Below are positions 34,480 through 43,081 of a stretch of DNA of 64,000 bases, piece by piece. Source of the DNA: Phycisphaerae bacterium (GTDB taxonomy: Bacteria > Planctomycetota > Phycisphaerae > UBA1845 > UTPLA1). Under the pieces are notes generated by a model. The model was given only the letters and a program-made list of their open reading frames with translations. It searched no databases and was not told the origin of the DNA. Both the position numbers and the translations under genes were made by a program. Location of the stretch: contig DATEMU010000012.1 in the NCBI GenBank assembly GCA_035275405.1, positions 434,001-498,000 on the forward strand, given 5' to 3'. Position 1 is the stretch's first letter, and each line of letters opens with the position of its first letter.

Positions 34480-36377
34480 TCAGGGGAGATGTGACATTGC
34501 TAGGGATGGCGGTGTTTTTCGCGGGGAGTTCGATCCCGGCGAATGGACAGGCGACCACACCGGCGCCCGCACTGCCGGACAGACAGATTACGATGCAGAC
34601 CGCCAAGAGCGAGATCTCCGACGTGCTTCGCCTGGTCGCGGAGCAGGGGGGCCTGAACCTTGTGGTGGGACCGGAGGTCAAGGGCCAGGTGTCCGTGTAC
34701 CTCGAAAAGGTGCCGGTTCAGGTGGCGCTGAAGTCGATCGCGCTGAACAACGGATTTGATTACACGGTCGAAGAAGATGTTATTACCGTTTCCCGGCCGC
34801 CGGAGGCGACGGGAGAAGCGATTGTTCCGCCGCTGGAAACACGGGTCTTCGAGCTTCGTTCACAGGATGCCGAGCGGGTGAAGGACGCGCTTGAATTCGC
34901 CCTGTCGCGGTTCGGGAAGATGAAGGTTCTGAACGAGAACAGCAGCGGGAACTATGGAGTTCAGCGGCTTTCCAATCTCTCCGGTGACTTCACCGATTCG
35001 GGCTCGAACAACGGCGCCACGACGCCCGGCCAGGCCGGCGCGGGCGCGAACGGCGGCTCGACGACCGGTCCGATGCGCGGGCAGCCCGGTATGGAACAGC
35101 CGCGAAACTCCCGCAAGCTCGTGGTCACGGATCTGGCGGAAAATATCGATTCGATCTCCGAATTGATCGCCGATCTGGACAAACTCCCGCCGCAGGTTCT
35201 GATCGAGGCTCGGATCGTGGAGATGAGCACGGATTTGCAGCGGCAACTGGGCATTGACTGGAATATTAATGTCCTGGCGAACGGGCCGATCCTTAATCAC
35301 GAGTGGCCGCTCAATAACCGCGCGGGGTTCGCGTCGGGCGATCAGATTCGACGGACGCACCTGGGCAATCCGATTCAATCCGCCGGTATCGCCATGGGGG
35401 CGATTGACTTCTCCCAATTCACGGCGCTGCTGCAGGCCAATCAGTCGGATAATGCGATCCGGCTTCTGGCCAATCCGCGAATGCTGGTCTACAACAACCA
35501 CAGTGCGAGCATCCTCGTTGGAGAACGATATCCGATCCTCCAGGCCAGCATCTCCAACTTCGGCACGGTGACGGAGGCGTTCAGCACGTACATTCCCGTG
35601 GGCGTCCAACTTGAAGTGACTCCGACGATCATGGCGGATGGGACGGTGAGCATGTTGATCCATCCCGCGACCAGCACGCTGGGAGACGACGTTGTCGGCA
35701 CAACGGGGCTGCGCATCGCGAGGATTCGAACCAGGGAACTGGACACCCGCGTGATTCTGCGCGACGGACAGACGATTGTCCTGGGCGGGCTGATCAGCGA
35801 CCGGAAGGCGCACCAGGCGAACAAGGTTCCGGGTCTTGGGGATGTCCCGATCCTGGATATCTTTTTCCGGCAGGAGAATCCGGGGTCGGAACGGGTTGAT
35901 CTCCTGATCTTTCTGACGGCGCATATCGAGTGCGCGTCGGAGATCAGCGAGCGCGACCAGCGGGTGTTCGAGATGTACAAACCGCACTTCAAGCAGGTGG
36001 AGCGGTTGCAGGACGTGCCGCTGCATTTTGAGATTCCGACCGAATACGAGCCGCCCAAGCCCATGTTCAGCGACCCGCCGGAGGAGACGGAGTATGATGA
36101 GCCCCTGCCGCAGGAACCGGCGGCGTGCCCGGAATTGCCCAGTCCGACGACGGCGCCGAAGACGATGAAGTCGGTGCGATCGCCGGGTCCCGCGCCCAAT
36201 GAGCCGCGCACTCTGGAGATGGAGGGCGAGACGGTGATCGATACGCGTCCCCCAGAAGCGAATCCGATGGGACCTCCTGCCGACGAGGAAGCGGTACCCA
36301 AGCCGAAACCCGCAAGAAAAGCGGCGTCGAAGGGCACGATCTGCGATTCAGGGACGAATACTGATGTTGCTCCTTAA
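34476..36377 (+). CDS. Secretin (PilQ/GspD family)
   Basis: The 633-residue outer-membrane pore has a short signal peptide (cut near ANGQA) and an N0/STN-like domain (LRLVAEQGGLNLVVGPEVKGQVSVYL). A second N domain with VFELRSQDAERVKDALEFAL follows. The secretin core has LIEARIVEMSTDLQRQLGIDWN, the VGERYPI and PTIMADGTVSMLI strands, and VPGLGDVPILDIFFRQ. The last 90 residues are Pro/Glu/Ala-rich. Start ATG 34476 overlaps the PilP-like stop. Confidence 0.93.
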   Translation: MIRGDVTLLGMAVFFAGSSIPANGQATTPAPALPDRQITMQTAKSEISDVLRLVAEQGGLNLVVGPEVKGQVSVYLEKVPVQVALKSIALNNGFDYTVEEDVITVSRPPEATGEAIVPPLETRVFELRSQDAERVKDALEFALSRFGKMKVLNENSSGNYGVQRLSNLSGDFTDSGSNNGATTPGQAGAGANGGSTTGPMRGQPGMEQPRNSRKLVVTDLAENIDSISELIADLDKLPPQVLIEARIVEMSTDLQRQLGIDWNINVLANGPILNHEWPLNNRAGFASGDQIRRTHLGNPIQSAGIAMGAIDFSQFTALLQANQSDNAIRLLANPRMLVYNNHSASILVGERYPILQASISNFGTVTEAFSTYIPVGVQLEVTPTIMADGTVSMLIHPATSTLGDDVVGTTGLRIARIRTRELDTRVILRDGQTIVLGGLISDRKAHQANKVPGLGDVPILDIFFRQENPGSERVDLLIFLTAHIECASEISERDQRVFEMYKPHFKQVERLQDVPLHFEIPTEYEPPKPMFSDPPEETEYDEPLPQEPAACPELPSPTTAPKTMKSVRSPGPAPNEPRTLEMEGETVIDTRPPEANPMGPPADEEAVPKPKPARKAASKGTICDSGTNTDVAP

Positions 36378-36900
36378 ACCAACCTGGTTCGCCATGATGA
36401 CGATCGCCGGCGCGGTCGTCTTCGCGCCTGCGGGGTGCGGGTCGAGATACAAGACACCGCCCGTGGCGTCGCGCGTCGAGATTCAGGACGAGAGCCCCAA
36501 GGCACTGACACCGGCGGAGAAAGACCAGCGTTTCAAATCGCTTTTCGATCAGGGAATAGCGCACATTCGCGGAGAACAGTACGGGCCGGCGCTGGCGTCG
36601 TTCGAGGAGGCCGTTCGGTTGAAGCCGGAGGACCCCGATGCGCTGTTCAACCTCGGCGCTTGTCATGAGGCGGTCGGCGATCCCCTGGCGGCGATCAACC
36701 TCTATCGCGACGTGCTCACCATCCGGCCCGACGATGCGGACTGCTACGCCAATCTCGGGACGAGCTTCATCAAGATGTACCATCGGGAAAAGCGGGCGGC
36801 GTGGAAGAGGATGGCAACGGCGGCGTGGGAGCGGTCGCTGGCGCTCAATCCCCAGCAACCTCGCGTGCAGGGCTACCTCGCGAGCTGTCGTGCGCCTTAG
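36364..36900 (+). CDS. TPR lipoprotein (pilotin-like position)
   Basis: The 178-residue predicted lipoprotein has a lipobox near APAGC (Cys25). Three TPR units follow at about residues 58-165 (SLFDQGIAHIRGEQYGPAL, DALFNLGACHEAVGDPLAAI, DCYANLGTSFIK). It overlaps the secretin gene by 14 bases. By position it could act as PilF/PilW-type secretin pilotin, but that is inferred only. Confidence 0.8.
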   Translation: MLLLKPTWFAMMTIAGAVVFAPAGCGSRYKTPPVASRVEIQDESPKALTPAEKDQRFKSLFDQGIAHIRGEQYGPALASFEEAVRLKPEDPDALFNLGACHEAVGDPLAAINLYRDVLTIRPDDADCYANLGTSFIKMYHREKRAAWKRMATAAWERSLALNPQQPRVQGYLASCRAP

Positions 36901-36908
36901 GCGAACTT

Positions 36909-36934
36909 CGGCCCACCCAGGCGGGTCTTGGACA
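36909..36934. repeat. Dispersed repeat, family C (copy 2), just before the HDOD gene
   Basis: It matches 21 of 26 bases of the copy at 16388-16413. The last base is the A of the HDOD start codon, so the short spacer after the TPR gene is mostly this element and no ribosome binding site is left. Confidence 0.6.
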
Positions 36935-37905
36935 TGCCGACGCCGGACCAGATTCTGAGGACGATTCGTGAAAACCCCCGGGTACCGGCCCCGTCGCAGG
37001 CCGTGGCCAAGATCTTGTCGCTCAGCAAGGATCCGAACTGCGACACGCGAAAAATCGCGGAGTCGATCAGCCGGGACGGCGCACTGACGCTTCAGCTACT
37101 GCGCGAAGTGAACAGCGCCCTATACGCCGGGACGCGGACGACGTCGTCTGTTCAGGAGGCGTGCGTGCGGCTGGGGCTCAAGCGCGTGCGCGCCGCGGTG
37201 ATCAATCAGCAAGTGGTGAGCGGTCTGGGGAAGGCGTGCCCGCCGGGATTTCATCCGCATCGGTATTGGCAATCGGCGCTGGCGATCAGCGTCGCGGCGC
37301 ACGACCTTTGCAAGCAACTGCTGCCGGCGTCGGCCGAGGATGCGGGCACGGCGGGGCTGCTTTGCGACATCGGGATCGGACTCTTGGCGTATGGGATCAC
37401 CGATACGTATCGACCGTTATTGAAGGAGTGGTATGCGGCCCCGCAGGCGGATCTTGAGCGAATCGAGCACCGCGCGCTGGGCATTACGCACGCGCAGGTC
37501 GGAGCGGCGATCCTGACGGACTGGAAGCTGGATCCGCATCTAATTTCGGCAGTCGAGCATCATCATGACGAGCCGCCGGTGGCCGCGCCGGGCGCGGAGG
37601 ACCGGTTTGAGCGCATTGTTGCCGCGGCCGTCACCATCTCGCGGATCGCGCTGAACGGGTCGGATATGGAGTATGTCGGACGGCTGTATGGGCAAATGGA
37701 GGTGTTGACGCCGAACGCCGATGGGGTCATCAACAAGCTTCTCGACACACTCGTCGGGCACATTCAGGCGAGCGCGGAGTCGCTGGCCGTGGAGATCGGG
37801 GGGACGGAGGAGATGGCGTCCAACTTCGAGGAGATGGGGGAAAGGATGCCCAATCTCGCACATTGTTTTTCTCACAAGCCCATGTCGCGGCAGGACCTCG
37901 ATTGA
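36934..37905 (+). CDS. HDOD-domain protein
   Basis: HDOD proteins are catalytically dead relatives of HD phosphohydrolases and act in signalling. The 323-residue product has the PAPSQAVAKILSL start, SISRDGALTLQLLREVNSALYA, TSSVQEACVRLGLKRVRAAV, the HRYWQSALAISVAAHDL helix and GLLCDIGIGLLAY, where HDIG has become CDIG. The second half keeps HAQVGAAILTDWKL and VEHHHDEP. The start is ATG 36934 (TTG 36928 is possible). It closes the pilus locus. Confidence 0.88.
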   Translation: MPTPDQILRTIRENPRVPAPSQAVAKILSLSKDPNCDTRKIAESISRDGALTLQLLREVNSALYAGTRTTSSVQEACVRLGLKRVRAAVINQQVVSGLGKACPPGFHPHRYWQSALAISVAAHDLCKQLLPASAEDAGTAGLLCDIGIGLLAYGITDTYRPLLKEWYAAPQADLERIEHRALGITHAQVGAAILTDWKLDPHLISAVEHHHDEPPVAAPGAEDRFERIVAAAVTISRIALNGSDMEYVGRLYGQMEVLTPNADGVINKLLDTLVGHIQASAESLAVEIGGTEEMASNFEEMGERMPNLAHCFSHKPMSRQDLD

Positions 37906-37930
37906 GGTGGGGGGCCGAACGATCGAATCC

Positions 37931-37976
37931 TTGCAATCCGAAGCAATTATCGGGTAATATGGACCTCTGAGGTCCA
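37931..37976 (+). promoter_or_regulatory. Candidate promoter with palindromic operator-like site before 38091 gene
   Basis: TTGCAA (37931-37936) and TAATAT (37955-37960) are 18 bases apart. A perfect inverted repeat TGGACCT-CTG-AGGTCCA (37960-37976) lies over the expected transcription start. The remaining spacer to 38090 has no gene. Confidence 0.35.
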
Positions 37977-38090
37977 TCGGACTTTATGCAATATCGATGC
38001 GGAGTTCCCGCTGCGCGCGGGCCACCGCGCGAACGGTAGGGGAGCCCGGAACCGTCCTCGCATCCGGGCGATTATTGAAGGGAGATCTCT

Positions 38091-40898
38091 GTGCGTTATC
38101 CATCGCGTTCGACGGCGGTGTTGTTCTGCGCTGTCAGTTTCCAACTGGTTGTTTCCACGACGGCTTTCGCTCAAGAATCGAGAACCCAGACACCACGGAC
38201 ACCGGTCGTATTGGAACGGCCTGGCGATCCCTACGCCCCGCGCGGGACAGTAGCTCCCGTGGGCGTCAGCGTGATTCCGCGGGCGCCGGCGGGCAGCGTG
38301 CAAGTCAATGTGGATGGGGCCGGGATGAACATCCCCGGCGATGCGGCCAATGAGCCCTCTATCGCGGTTGATCCGAGCGACCCCAGCCGCATGGCGATCG
38401 GCTGGCGGCAATTTGACACCATTGCGTCGAATTTTCGGCAGGCGGGCAACGCGTACACGGCGGACGGCGGCACGACGTGGACGTTTCCCGGCGTGCTGAA
38501 CCCCGGCGTTTTTCGGAGTGATCCGGTTCTGCGTGCGGACGGGTTCGGACGGATTTTCTATTGCAGCCTGCAAGGCACCTTCTGCATGGACTCGTATCGT
38601 TCGCTGGACGGTGGGGTGACCTATCCGCTGAGCACGAACATGCTCGGTGGGGACAAGGCGTGGATGGAGGTGGATCGTCGCACGAGCGGGATGGGTGCGG
38701 GGAATATCTATTCCGCGTGGAGCTTCGGGGCCCCGTGCGTGGCGGAGGTGGGCCTGTTCACGCGCTCGACGGACGCCGGGCTGACCTGGATGACGCCGAT
38801 CGATACCCCGGTGCCTTCGGTGTTCGGGACGCTGGCGGTGGGCCCGGACGGCGAAGTGTACATCGCGGGTGTCGATTTTCCGTCGTTCAGTAATTCGACA
38901 TTTGTGGTGGTGCGGTCCTCGGATGCGCGCAACCCGAACGTCACGCCGACGTGGGACGCGTTGGCGGTGGGTAATCTGCTCGGCGGGTCTTTGCAGGGCG
39001 CGGGCGCGCCGAATCCGGGGGGATTGCTGGGGCAGGTGTGGGTCGGTGTCAACCATGCCGCCGGGCCCAATCGCGGCCATGTATACCTGCTCAGTTCGGT
39101 CGACCCGCCGGGGGCCGATCCGCTGGATGTGATGTTTTCTCGAAGCATCGATGGGGGTCAGACGTGGAGCGCGCCCGTTCGGGTGAACGACGACCCGACG
39201 AATAATGGCGCATGGCAATGGTTTGCGACGATGGGAGTGGCTCCGAACGGACGGATCGACGTGATCTGGAACGATACGCGGGACAACCCGGGTGGGAGCA
39301 ATCTATCGAGTGTGTACTATTCCTATTCGATCGACGAGGGCACGACGTGGACGGCCAACGTCGCCAAGACGCCGCAGTTCGATTCCTTGATCGGCTGGCC
39401 GAACCAGAACAAGATCGGCGACTATTACGACGTGTATTCGGATCTCGGCGGGACGCACGTCACTTATTCCGCGACCTTCAACGGCGAGCAGGATGTCTAT
39501 TACATGCATATAGACATTGACGACTGCGATACGGATGGCATCTCGGACGCGGATGAGATTGCCGGCGGGTCGGACGACTGCAACTCGAACGACATTCCTG
39601 ACGAATGCGAGCCGGATTGCAACGGCAACGATATTGCCGATGAATGCGAAGTGCCGCCGCTCGGCGCGGGGGTGGACTGCAACTCCAATCTTGTGCCCGA
39701 TGAGTGCGAGCCGGACTGCAACAATAACGACGTGCCGGACGTCTGCGACGTTCCGCCGATCGGTCCGGGTCCGGACTGCGATTCCAACGGTATCCCCGAT
39801 GCCTGCGATCCGCAGGACGACTGCAATACCAACGGCATCCTGGATATCTGCGATCTGGCGAGCGGATCGAGTCCGGATTGCAACAACAATGGCATTCCGG
39901 ATGAGTGTGAGGTTCCACCGCTGGGTGCGGGCGCAGATTGCAACACCAACCTGATTCCAGACGAATGCGAGTCGCAGGCGGATTGCAACACCAATTCGGT
40001 CCTCGACATCTGCGATGTGGCGACGGGGACCAGCGACGACTGCGATTCGAACGGTGTGCCGGACGAGTGCCAATTTGACGGCGTGTTCGCGCTGGTTTCG
40101 GCAGACTTTGAGGGCGGGATGCCGGTAGGATGGAGCGCGACCGGCCTGTGGCACGCGACGTCGGCCTGTCCGCGTTCCAATACGTGCGACCCCACACAAT
40201 GGGCGTATTACGGCATTGACGCGCAGTGCAACTTCAATACCGGGGCGCTTACCCTGGGTTCGATGACGGCGCCGCCGGTGGCGGTCCATCCGGATACCGC
40301 TTCGCTGACACTGACCTATTGCTCGGCGTATTCGGGGCAACAGGGTAATTCGAATGTCAGCGGCCGCGACTGGGCCTGGGTAACCGTGAACGGCGTTGAG
40401 GTGGACGACATCAGCCTGGGCGGCAACCAGTCGACGTGGGAGACGCGGACGGTCAACCTCGTGGGTTATGCCGGCCAGACGATCACGCTCGCCTGGAAGT
40501 TCGATTCCCGCGATGCCGTTTCCAATACGACGTTCGGTTGCCAGATTGACCAAATCGTTCTGACGGCCGTGGTGACGAATTCGGACGACTGCAATCTGAA
40601 CGAGACACTGGACGAATGCGAGATCGCGGCCGGTACGGCGGGCGACTGCAACAACAACGGCACCCTTGATGAATGTGAGCCGTCGCCGGTCGTTTGTCCG
40701 TGTCCCAGCGTACTCGGAAACGTCGACGCGATCGTTCCCGTGGACGGCCAGGATATCGACGATTTCGTCGGCTGTTTCCTCGCCGGGCCGGGCGTGCTGC
40801 CGCCTTGCGGATGCGCGGACATGGACCAGAACGGCGTGATCAACCAGGCGGACGTGGACCTGTTTGCCGACTGTCTGGTCGGCGCGGGATGTCCGTAA
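38091..40898 (+). CDS. Secreted BNR-repeat protein with TSP3-like calcium repeats and C-terminal dockerin-like module
   Basis: This is a 935-residue exported protein. The signal peptide is cut near AFAQES. Residues about 80-480 form a sialidase/BNR-type propeller with Asp-box-like turns (SADGGTTW-type: TADGGTTWTF, STDAGLTWMT, SIDGGQTWSA, SIDEGTTWTA). Residues about 496-662 hold ten short units of the form DCN.N.IPDECE. A jelly-roll-like domain follows at about 665-825, then two more units. The last 65 residues (VDGQDIDDFVGCF, DMDQNGVINQADVDLFADCL) match a type I dockerin pair. The start is GTG 38091 after AGGGAGA. Whether it cleaves sialosides is doubtful. Cell-surface or extracellular location is likely. 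Confidence 0.85.
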   Translation: MRYPSRSTAVLFCAVSFQLVVSTTAFAQESRTQTPRTPVVLERPGDPYAPRGTVAPVGVSVIPRAPAGSVQVNVDGAGMNIPGDAANEPSIAVDPSDPSRMAIGWRQFDTIASNFRQAGNAYTADGGTTWTFPGVLNPGVFRSDPVLRADGFGRIFYCSLQGTFCMDSYRSLDGGVTYPLSTNMLGGDKAWMEVDRRTSGMGAGNIYSAWSFGAPCVAEVGLFTRSTDAGLTWMTPIDTPVPSVFGTLAVGPDGEVYIAGVDFPSFSNSTFVVVRSSDARNPNVTPTWDALAVGNLLGGSLQGAGAPNPGGLLGQVWVGVNHAAGPNRGHVYLLSSVDPPGADPLDVMFSRSIDGGQTWSAPVRVNDDPTNNGAWQWFATMGVAPNGRIDVIWNDTRDNPGGSNLSSVYYSYSIDEGTTWTANVAKTPQFDSLIGWPNQNKIGDYYDVYSDLGGTHVTYSATFNGEQDVYYMHIDIDDCDTDGISDADEIAGGSDDCNSNDIPDECEPDCNGNDIADECEVPPLGAGVDCNSNLVPDECEPDCNNNDVPDVCDVPPIGPGPDCDSNGIPDACDPQDDCNTNGILDICDLASGSSPDCNNNGIPDECEVPPLGAGADCNTNLIPDECESQADCNTNSVLDICDVATGTSDDCDSNGVPDECQFDGVFALVSADFEGGMPVGWSATGLWHATSACPRSNTCDPTQWAYYGIDAQCNFNTGALTLGSMTAPPVAVHPDTASLTLTYCSAYSGQQGNSNVSGRDWAWVTVNGVEVDDISLGGNQSTWETRTVNLVGYAGQTITLAWKFDSRDAVSNTTFGCQIDQIVLTAVVTNSDDCNLNETLDECEIAAGTAGDCNNNGTLDECEPSPVVCPCPSVLGNVDAIVPVDGQDIDDFVGCFLAGPGVLPPCGCADMDQNGVINQADVDLFADCLVGAGCP

Positions 40899-40953
40899 GC
40901 GCCTGCCCGAGCGACTTGTTGCACGGGTGGGGGGGTCCTATGATGGGCCTGTC

Positions 40954-41706
40954 GTGTCGGATGCCGTAGACATTCTCTTTACCGCTCCCCACCCGGACGA
41001 CCTGGAGATCGGCTGCGGTGGGACGATCGCCCTGCTCGTCAAGCAGGGCTATCGCGTCGCGATGGTCCACCTGACCAACGGCGAGCCGACACCGCTGGGG
41101 GACCCCGAGACGCGGGTGAAGGAGATGCGGGCCGCGGCGGATATTCTCGGCGCGCAGGTCGTCGAGATCGTCGGACTCACCAATCGCGTGCTCATGGACG
41201 GTCCCGAGGCGCGGTACGCGCTGGCCAGCGTCGTACGGAAGCACCGACCGCGGGTGCTGGTCGGGATCGCCGGACGCACGGTCGCGGCATCGCCGGACCA
41301 TTACCAGGCGCAGCTCATCACCGAGGCGACGCGGTTCTATTCTCAGCTTACGAAATGGGACGATCGGTTCGGCGGAACGCCGCCGCACCGGGTCGATCAC
41401 CTCGTTTACCGGGCCATTCCGCGATCGGCGGAGATTCCGCACTTCCATGCACAGTTTGTCGTGGACATCAGCAGCACGATCGAGCAGAAGATTGCCGCGG
41501 TGGAGTGCTACCGGTCGCAGTTCCCATCGAAGCGGTTCGCCAACCTGAAGCACTACATGCTTTCCACGGCCGGCTATGAGGGTGCGGGCGGGGGTTACGA
41601 TTACGGCGAGTTGTATTGCATGCCGCGACCGCTGGGGGTGACGGACATGATGTCGCTGTTTGGGAAGTGGCCGTTGCCATCGCCGATTGACCCGCCGAAG
41701 GTTTAG
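40954..41706 (+). CDS. PIG-L/LmbE family deacetylase (BshB1-like)
   Basis: The 250-residue zinc-dependent N-deacetylase family member has the metal site PHPDDLEIGCGG at its N terminus and DHYQAQ later. The family includes the bacillithiol deacetylase BshB1 and GlcNAc-PI deacetylase. PIPRSAEIPHFHA-like text and KH.PR.L.GI.GRTVAASPDH support the BshB1-like branch, but the substrate is not proven. The start is GTG 40954. An upstream frame extension would enter the previous gene. Confidence 0.88.
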   Translation: MSDAVDILFTAPHPDDLEIGCGGTIALLVKQGYRVAMVHLTNGEPTPLGDPETRVKEMRAAADILGAQVVEIVGLTNRVLMDGPEARYALASVVRKHRPRVLVGIAGRTVAASPDHYQAQLITEATRFYSQLTKWDDRFGGTPPHRVDHLVYRAIPRSAEIPHFHAQFVVDISSTIEQKIAAVECYRSQFPSKRFANLKHYMLSTAGYEGAGGGYDYGELYCMPRPLGVTDMMSLFGKWPLPSPIDPPKV

Positions 41707-41707
41707 C

Positions 41708-42322
41708 ATGTCGTCCGAAGCGATTGTTCAGGGTTACTATTTCGCGCGTACGGAGGCACCGGTTGGCGCTATCGTCATTGCGGCGGTCGTGCTGGTGCCG
41801 GTCGTGTGGTTCATCGCCACGCTCAATCGGTTCATTCGCCTGGGGAATCTGATCAAAGAGAGCTGGTCGAACGTCGATGTCGTGCTCAAGCGGCGGTATG
41901 ACCTGATTCCGAATCTGGTCGAGACGGTGCGAGGGTATGCGAAGCACGAGCGGGAAGTGCTGGCGGAGGTGATCGCGGCGCGGGATCGGGCGGCGGCGTC
42001 GAATGGGCGCGCGGCGGAGCAGGCCGCCGATGAGAACCGGCTGGTGCATTCGGTCAATACGCTTCTGGCGCGGGCGGAGGCGTATCCGGAGTTGAAGGCG
42101 AATCAGAATTTCCTGGCGCTTCAGCAGGAGCTGGTGAATACGGAAGACCGGATTGCGGCGGCGCGGCGGTTCTACAACGCGAACGTGCGGGAGCACAACA
42201 CGCTGGTGGATCAGTTTCCGTCGATGTTCGTGGCGCGGATGATGGGGCGGCAGAAGGTCGATTTCTTCGAGGTGGAGGACCTGGCGATTCGGATGGCGCC
42301 GAAGGTGGCGCTGGGTGTTTAA
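41708..42322 (+). CDS. LemA family protein
   Basis: The 204-residue product has an N-terminal membrane segment (IVIAAVVLVPVVWFIATLN) and the LemA helical domain: LIKESWSNVDVVLKRRYDLIPNLVETVRGYAKHEREVL, LKANQNFLALQQELVNTEDRIAAARRFYNANVREHNT and FFEVED. The function of the family is not settled. It starts one base after the deacetylase stop codon. Confidence 0.94.
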   Translation: MSSEAIVQGYYFARTEAPVGAIVIAAVVLVPVVWFIATLNRFIRLGNLIKESWSNVDVVLKRRYDLIPNLVETVRGYAKHEREVLAEVIAARDRAAASNGRAAEQAADENRLVHSVNTLLARAEAYPELKANQNFLALQQELVNTEDRIAAARRFYNANVREHNTLVDQFPSMFVARMMGRQKVDFFEVEDLAIRMAPKVALGV

Positions 42323-42344
42323 GGCAGCGAGCTTGGTTATCGTT

Positions 42345-42764
42345 TCATACGGGGGCACGCTCGACTATTTCAAGTAACTGGGACGGCGTTACGATCTCGG
42401 CATGGGCAAACCTCTTCAACGGCAAGAGGTGTCGGCGGTCGCCGGTCACAATATGCGTCGCTTCGCCGACGAGCGAACATTCGAGAACTTTGTCGTCCCC
42501 CCGGTGCGCCTGTGGGCCCATGAAATCGCCGGAGATTCTCACAACTTCAAAAATGGAAAGGAGCGCAGCCAGGACCGTATCGATTTCGGAATCCGAGTAT
42601 TGGAGCTTCGCAGTGAGATTAGTCGCCAATTCGTCGAGGATTTCAGGGCAGGTGATGCCTCGGATGCGACCAGCTTTCACGAATTCGACGCATCGGCCCG
42701 GTGTCCCACCCCAGCCGACGGCCGAAAACAGAACATTCGTGTCGAAGACGACGCGATGACTCAC
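42345..42764 (-). CDS. PIN-domain toxin-like ribonuclease
   Basis: The 139-residue PIN domain opens with VVFDTNVLFSA (first acidic residue) and has DELATNL, HRGDDKVLECSLVGEATHIVTGD (acidic cluster) near residues 89-110, typical of the PIN_3/VapC-like nucleases. It overlaps the upstream small gene by four bases (ATGA), as toxin-antitoxin pairs do. Base composition is less GC-rich than the neighbours, which fits acquisition. Confidence 0.85.
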   Translation of the reverse strand: MSHRVVFDTNVLFSAVGWGGTPGRCVEFVKAGRIRGITCPEILDELATNLTAKLQYSDSEIDTVLAALLSIFEVVRISGDFMGPQAHRGDDKVLECSLVGEATHIVTGDRRHLLPLKRFAHAEIVTPSQLLEIVERAPV

Positions 42765-43006
42765 CGCAGGTCACCATCGACTAATTCCTCGATGAAGTCC
42801 TGGCGTTGATCGTCGTTCAAGCGGTCCCAATCCAGCCCTTTTTCGCGAGCAAGTTCTCGTAGTCGGGATTCGCCCTTGGCCTGGTACTGTTTCCACCCAT
42901 TAGAGTCGGCCTGAGCCATTTCAAAGAGCACTGCACGTCGGCGGCCGGGATCAAGCTGGCGGAAAAGTTCAACGACCTGTTTTTCTTGTTGCGTAAACGA
43001 AATCAT
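42761..43006 (-). CDS. Putative antitoxin partner of the PIN protein
   Basis: The 81-residue acidic and helical protein (MISFTQQEKQVVELFRQLD, GESRLRELAREKGLDWDRL, FIEELVDGDLR) lies immediately upstream of the PIN gene with a four-base overlap. I do not recognise a DNA-binding motif with certainty. The antitoxin label comes from size, order and coupling. The ribosome binding site is AGGAAA upstream of ATG 43006. Confidence 0.7.
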   Translation of the reverse strand: MISFTQQEKQVVELFRQLDPGRRRAVLFEMAQADSNGWKQYQAKGESRLRELAREKGLDWDRLNDDQRQDFIEELVDGDLR

Positions 43007-43052
43007 ATTCGAAGTTTCCTACATCCCTACGCCTGGCGAAGACTCATAGGTT

Positions 43053-43081
43053 ATTATACGCGTCACTAAGGCCGGTGCCAT
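43053..43081 (-). promoter_or_regulatory. Candidate promoter of the PIN toxin-antitoxin pair
   Basis: On the minus strand, ATGGCA (43081-43076) and a perfect TATAAT (43058-43053) are spaced by 17 bases. Transcription would begin near 43046, about 40 bases before the antitoxin ATG. The -35 part lies within the end of the upstream gene. Confidence 0.45.

Noticed and set aside
43069-43080. GGCCGGTGCCA as a possible half copy of palindrome family A
   Set aside because: Only the right arm is present and it lies in the coding end of the nucleotidyltransferase-like gene. It is probably chance in GC-rich sequence.
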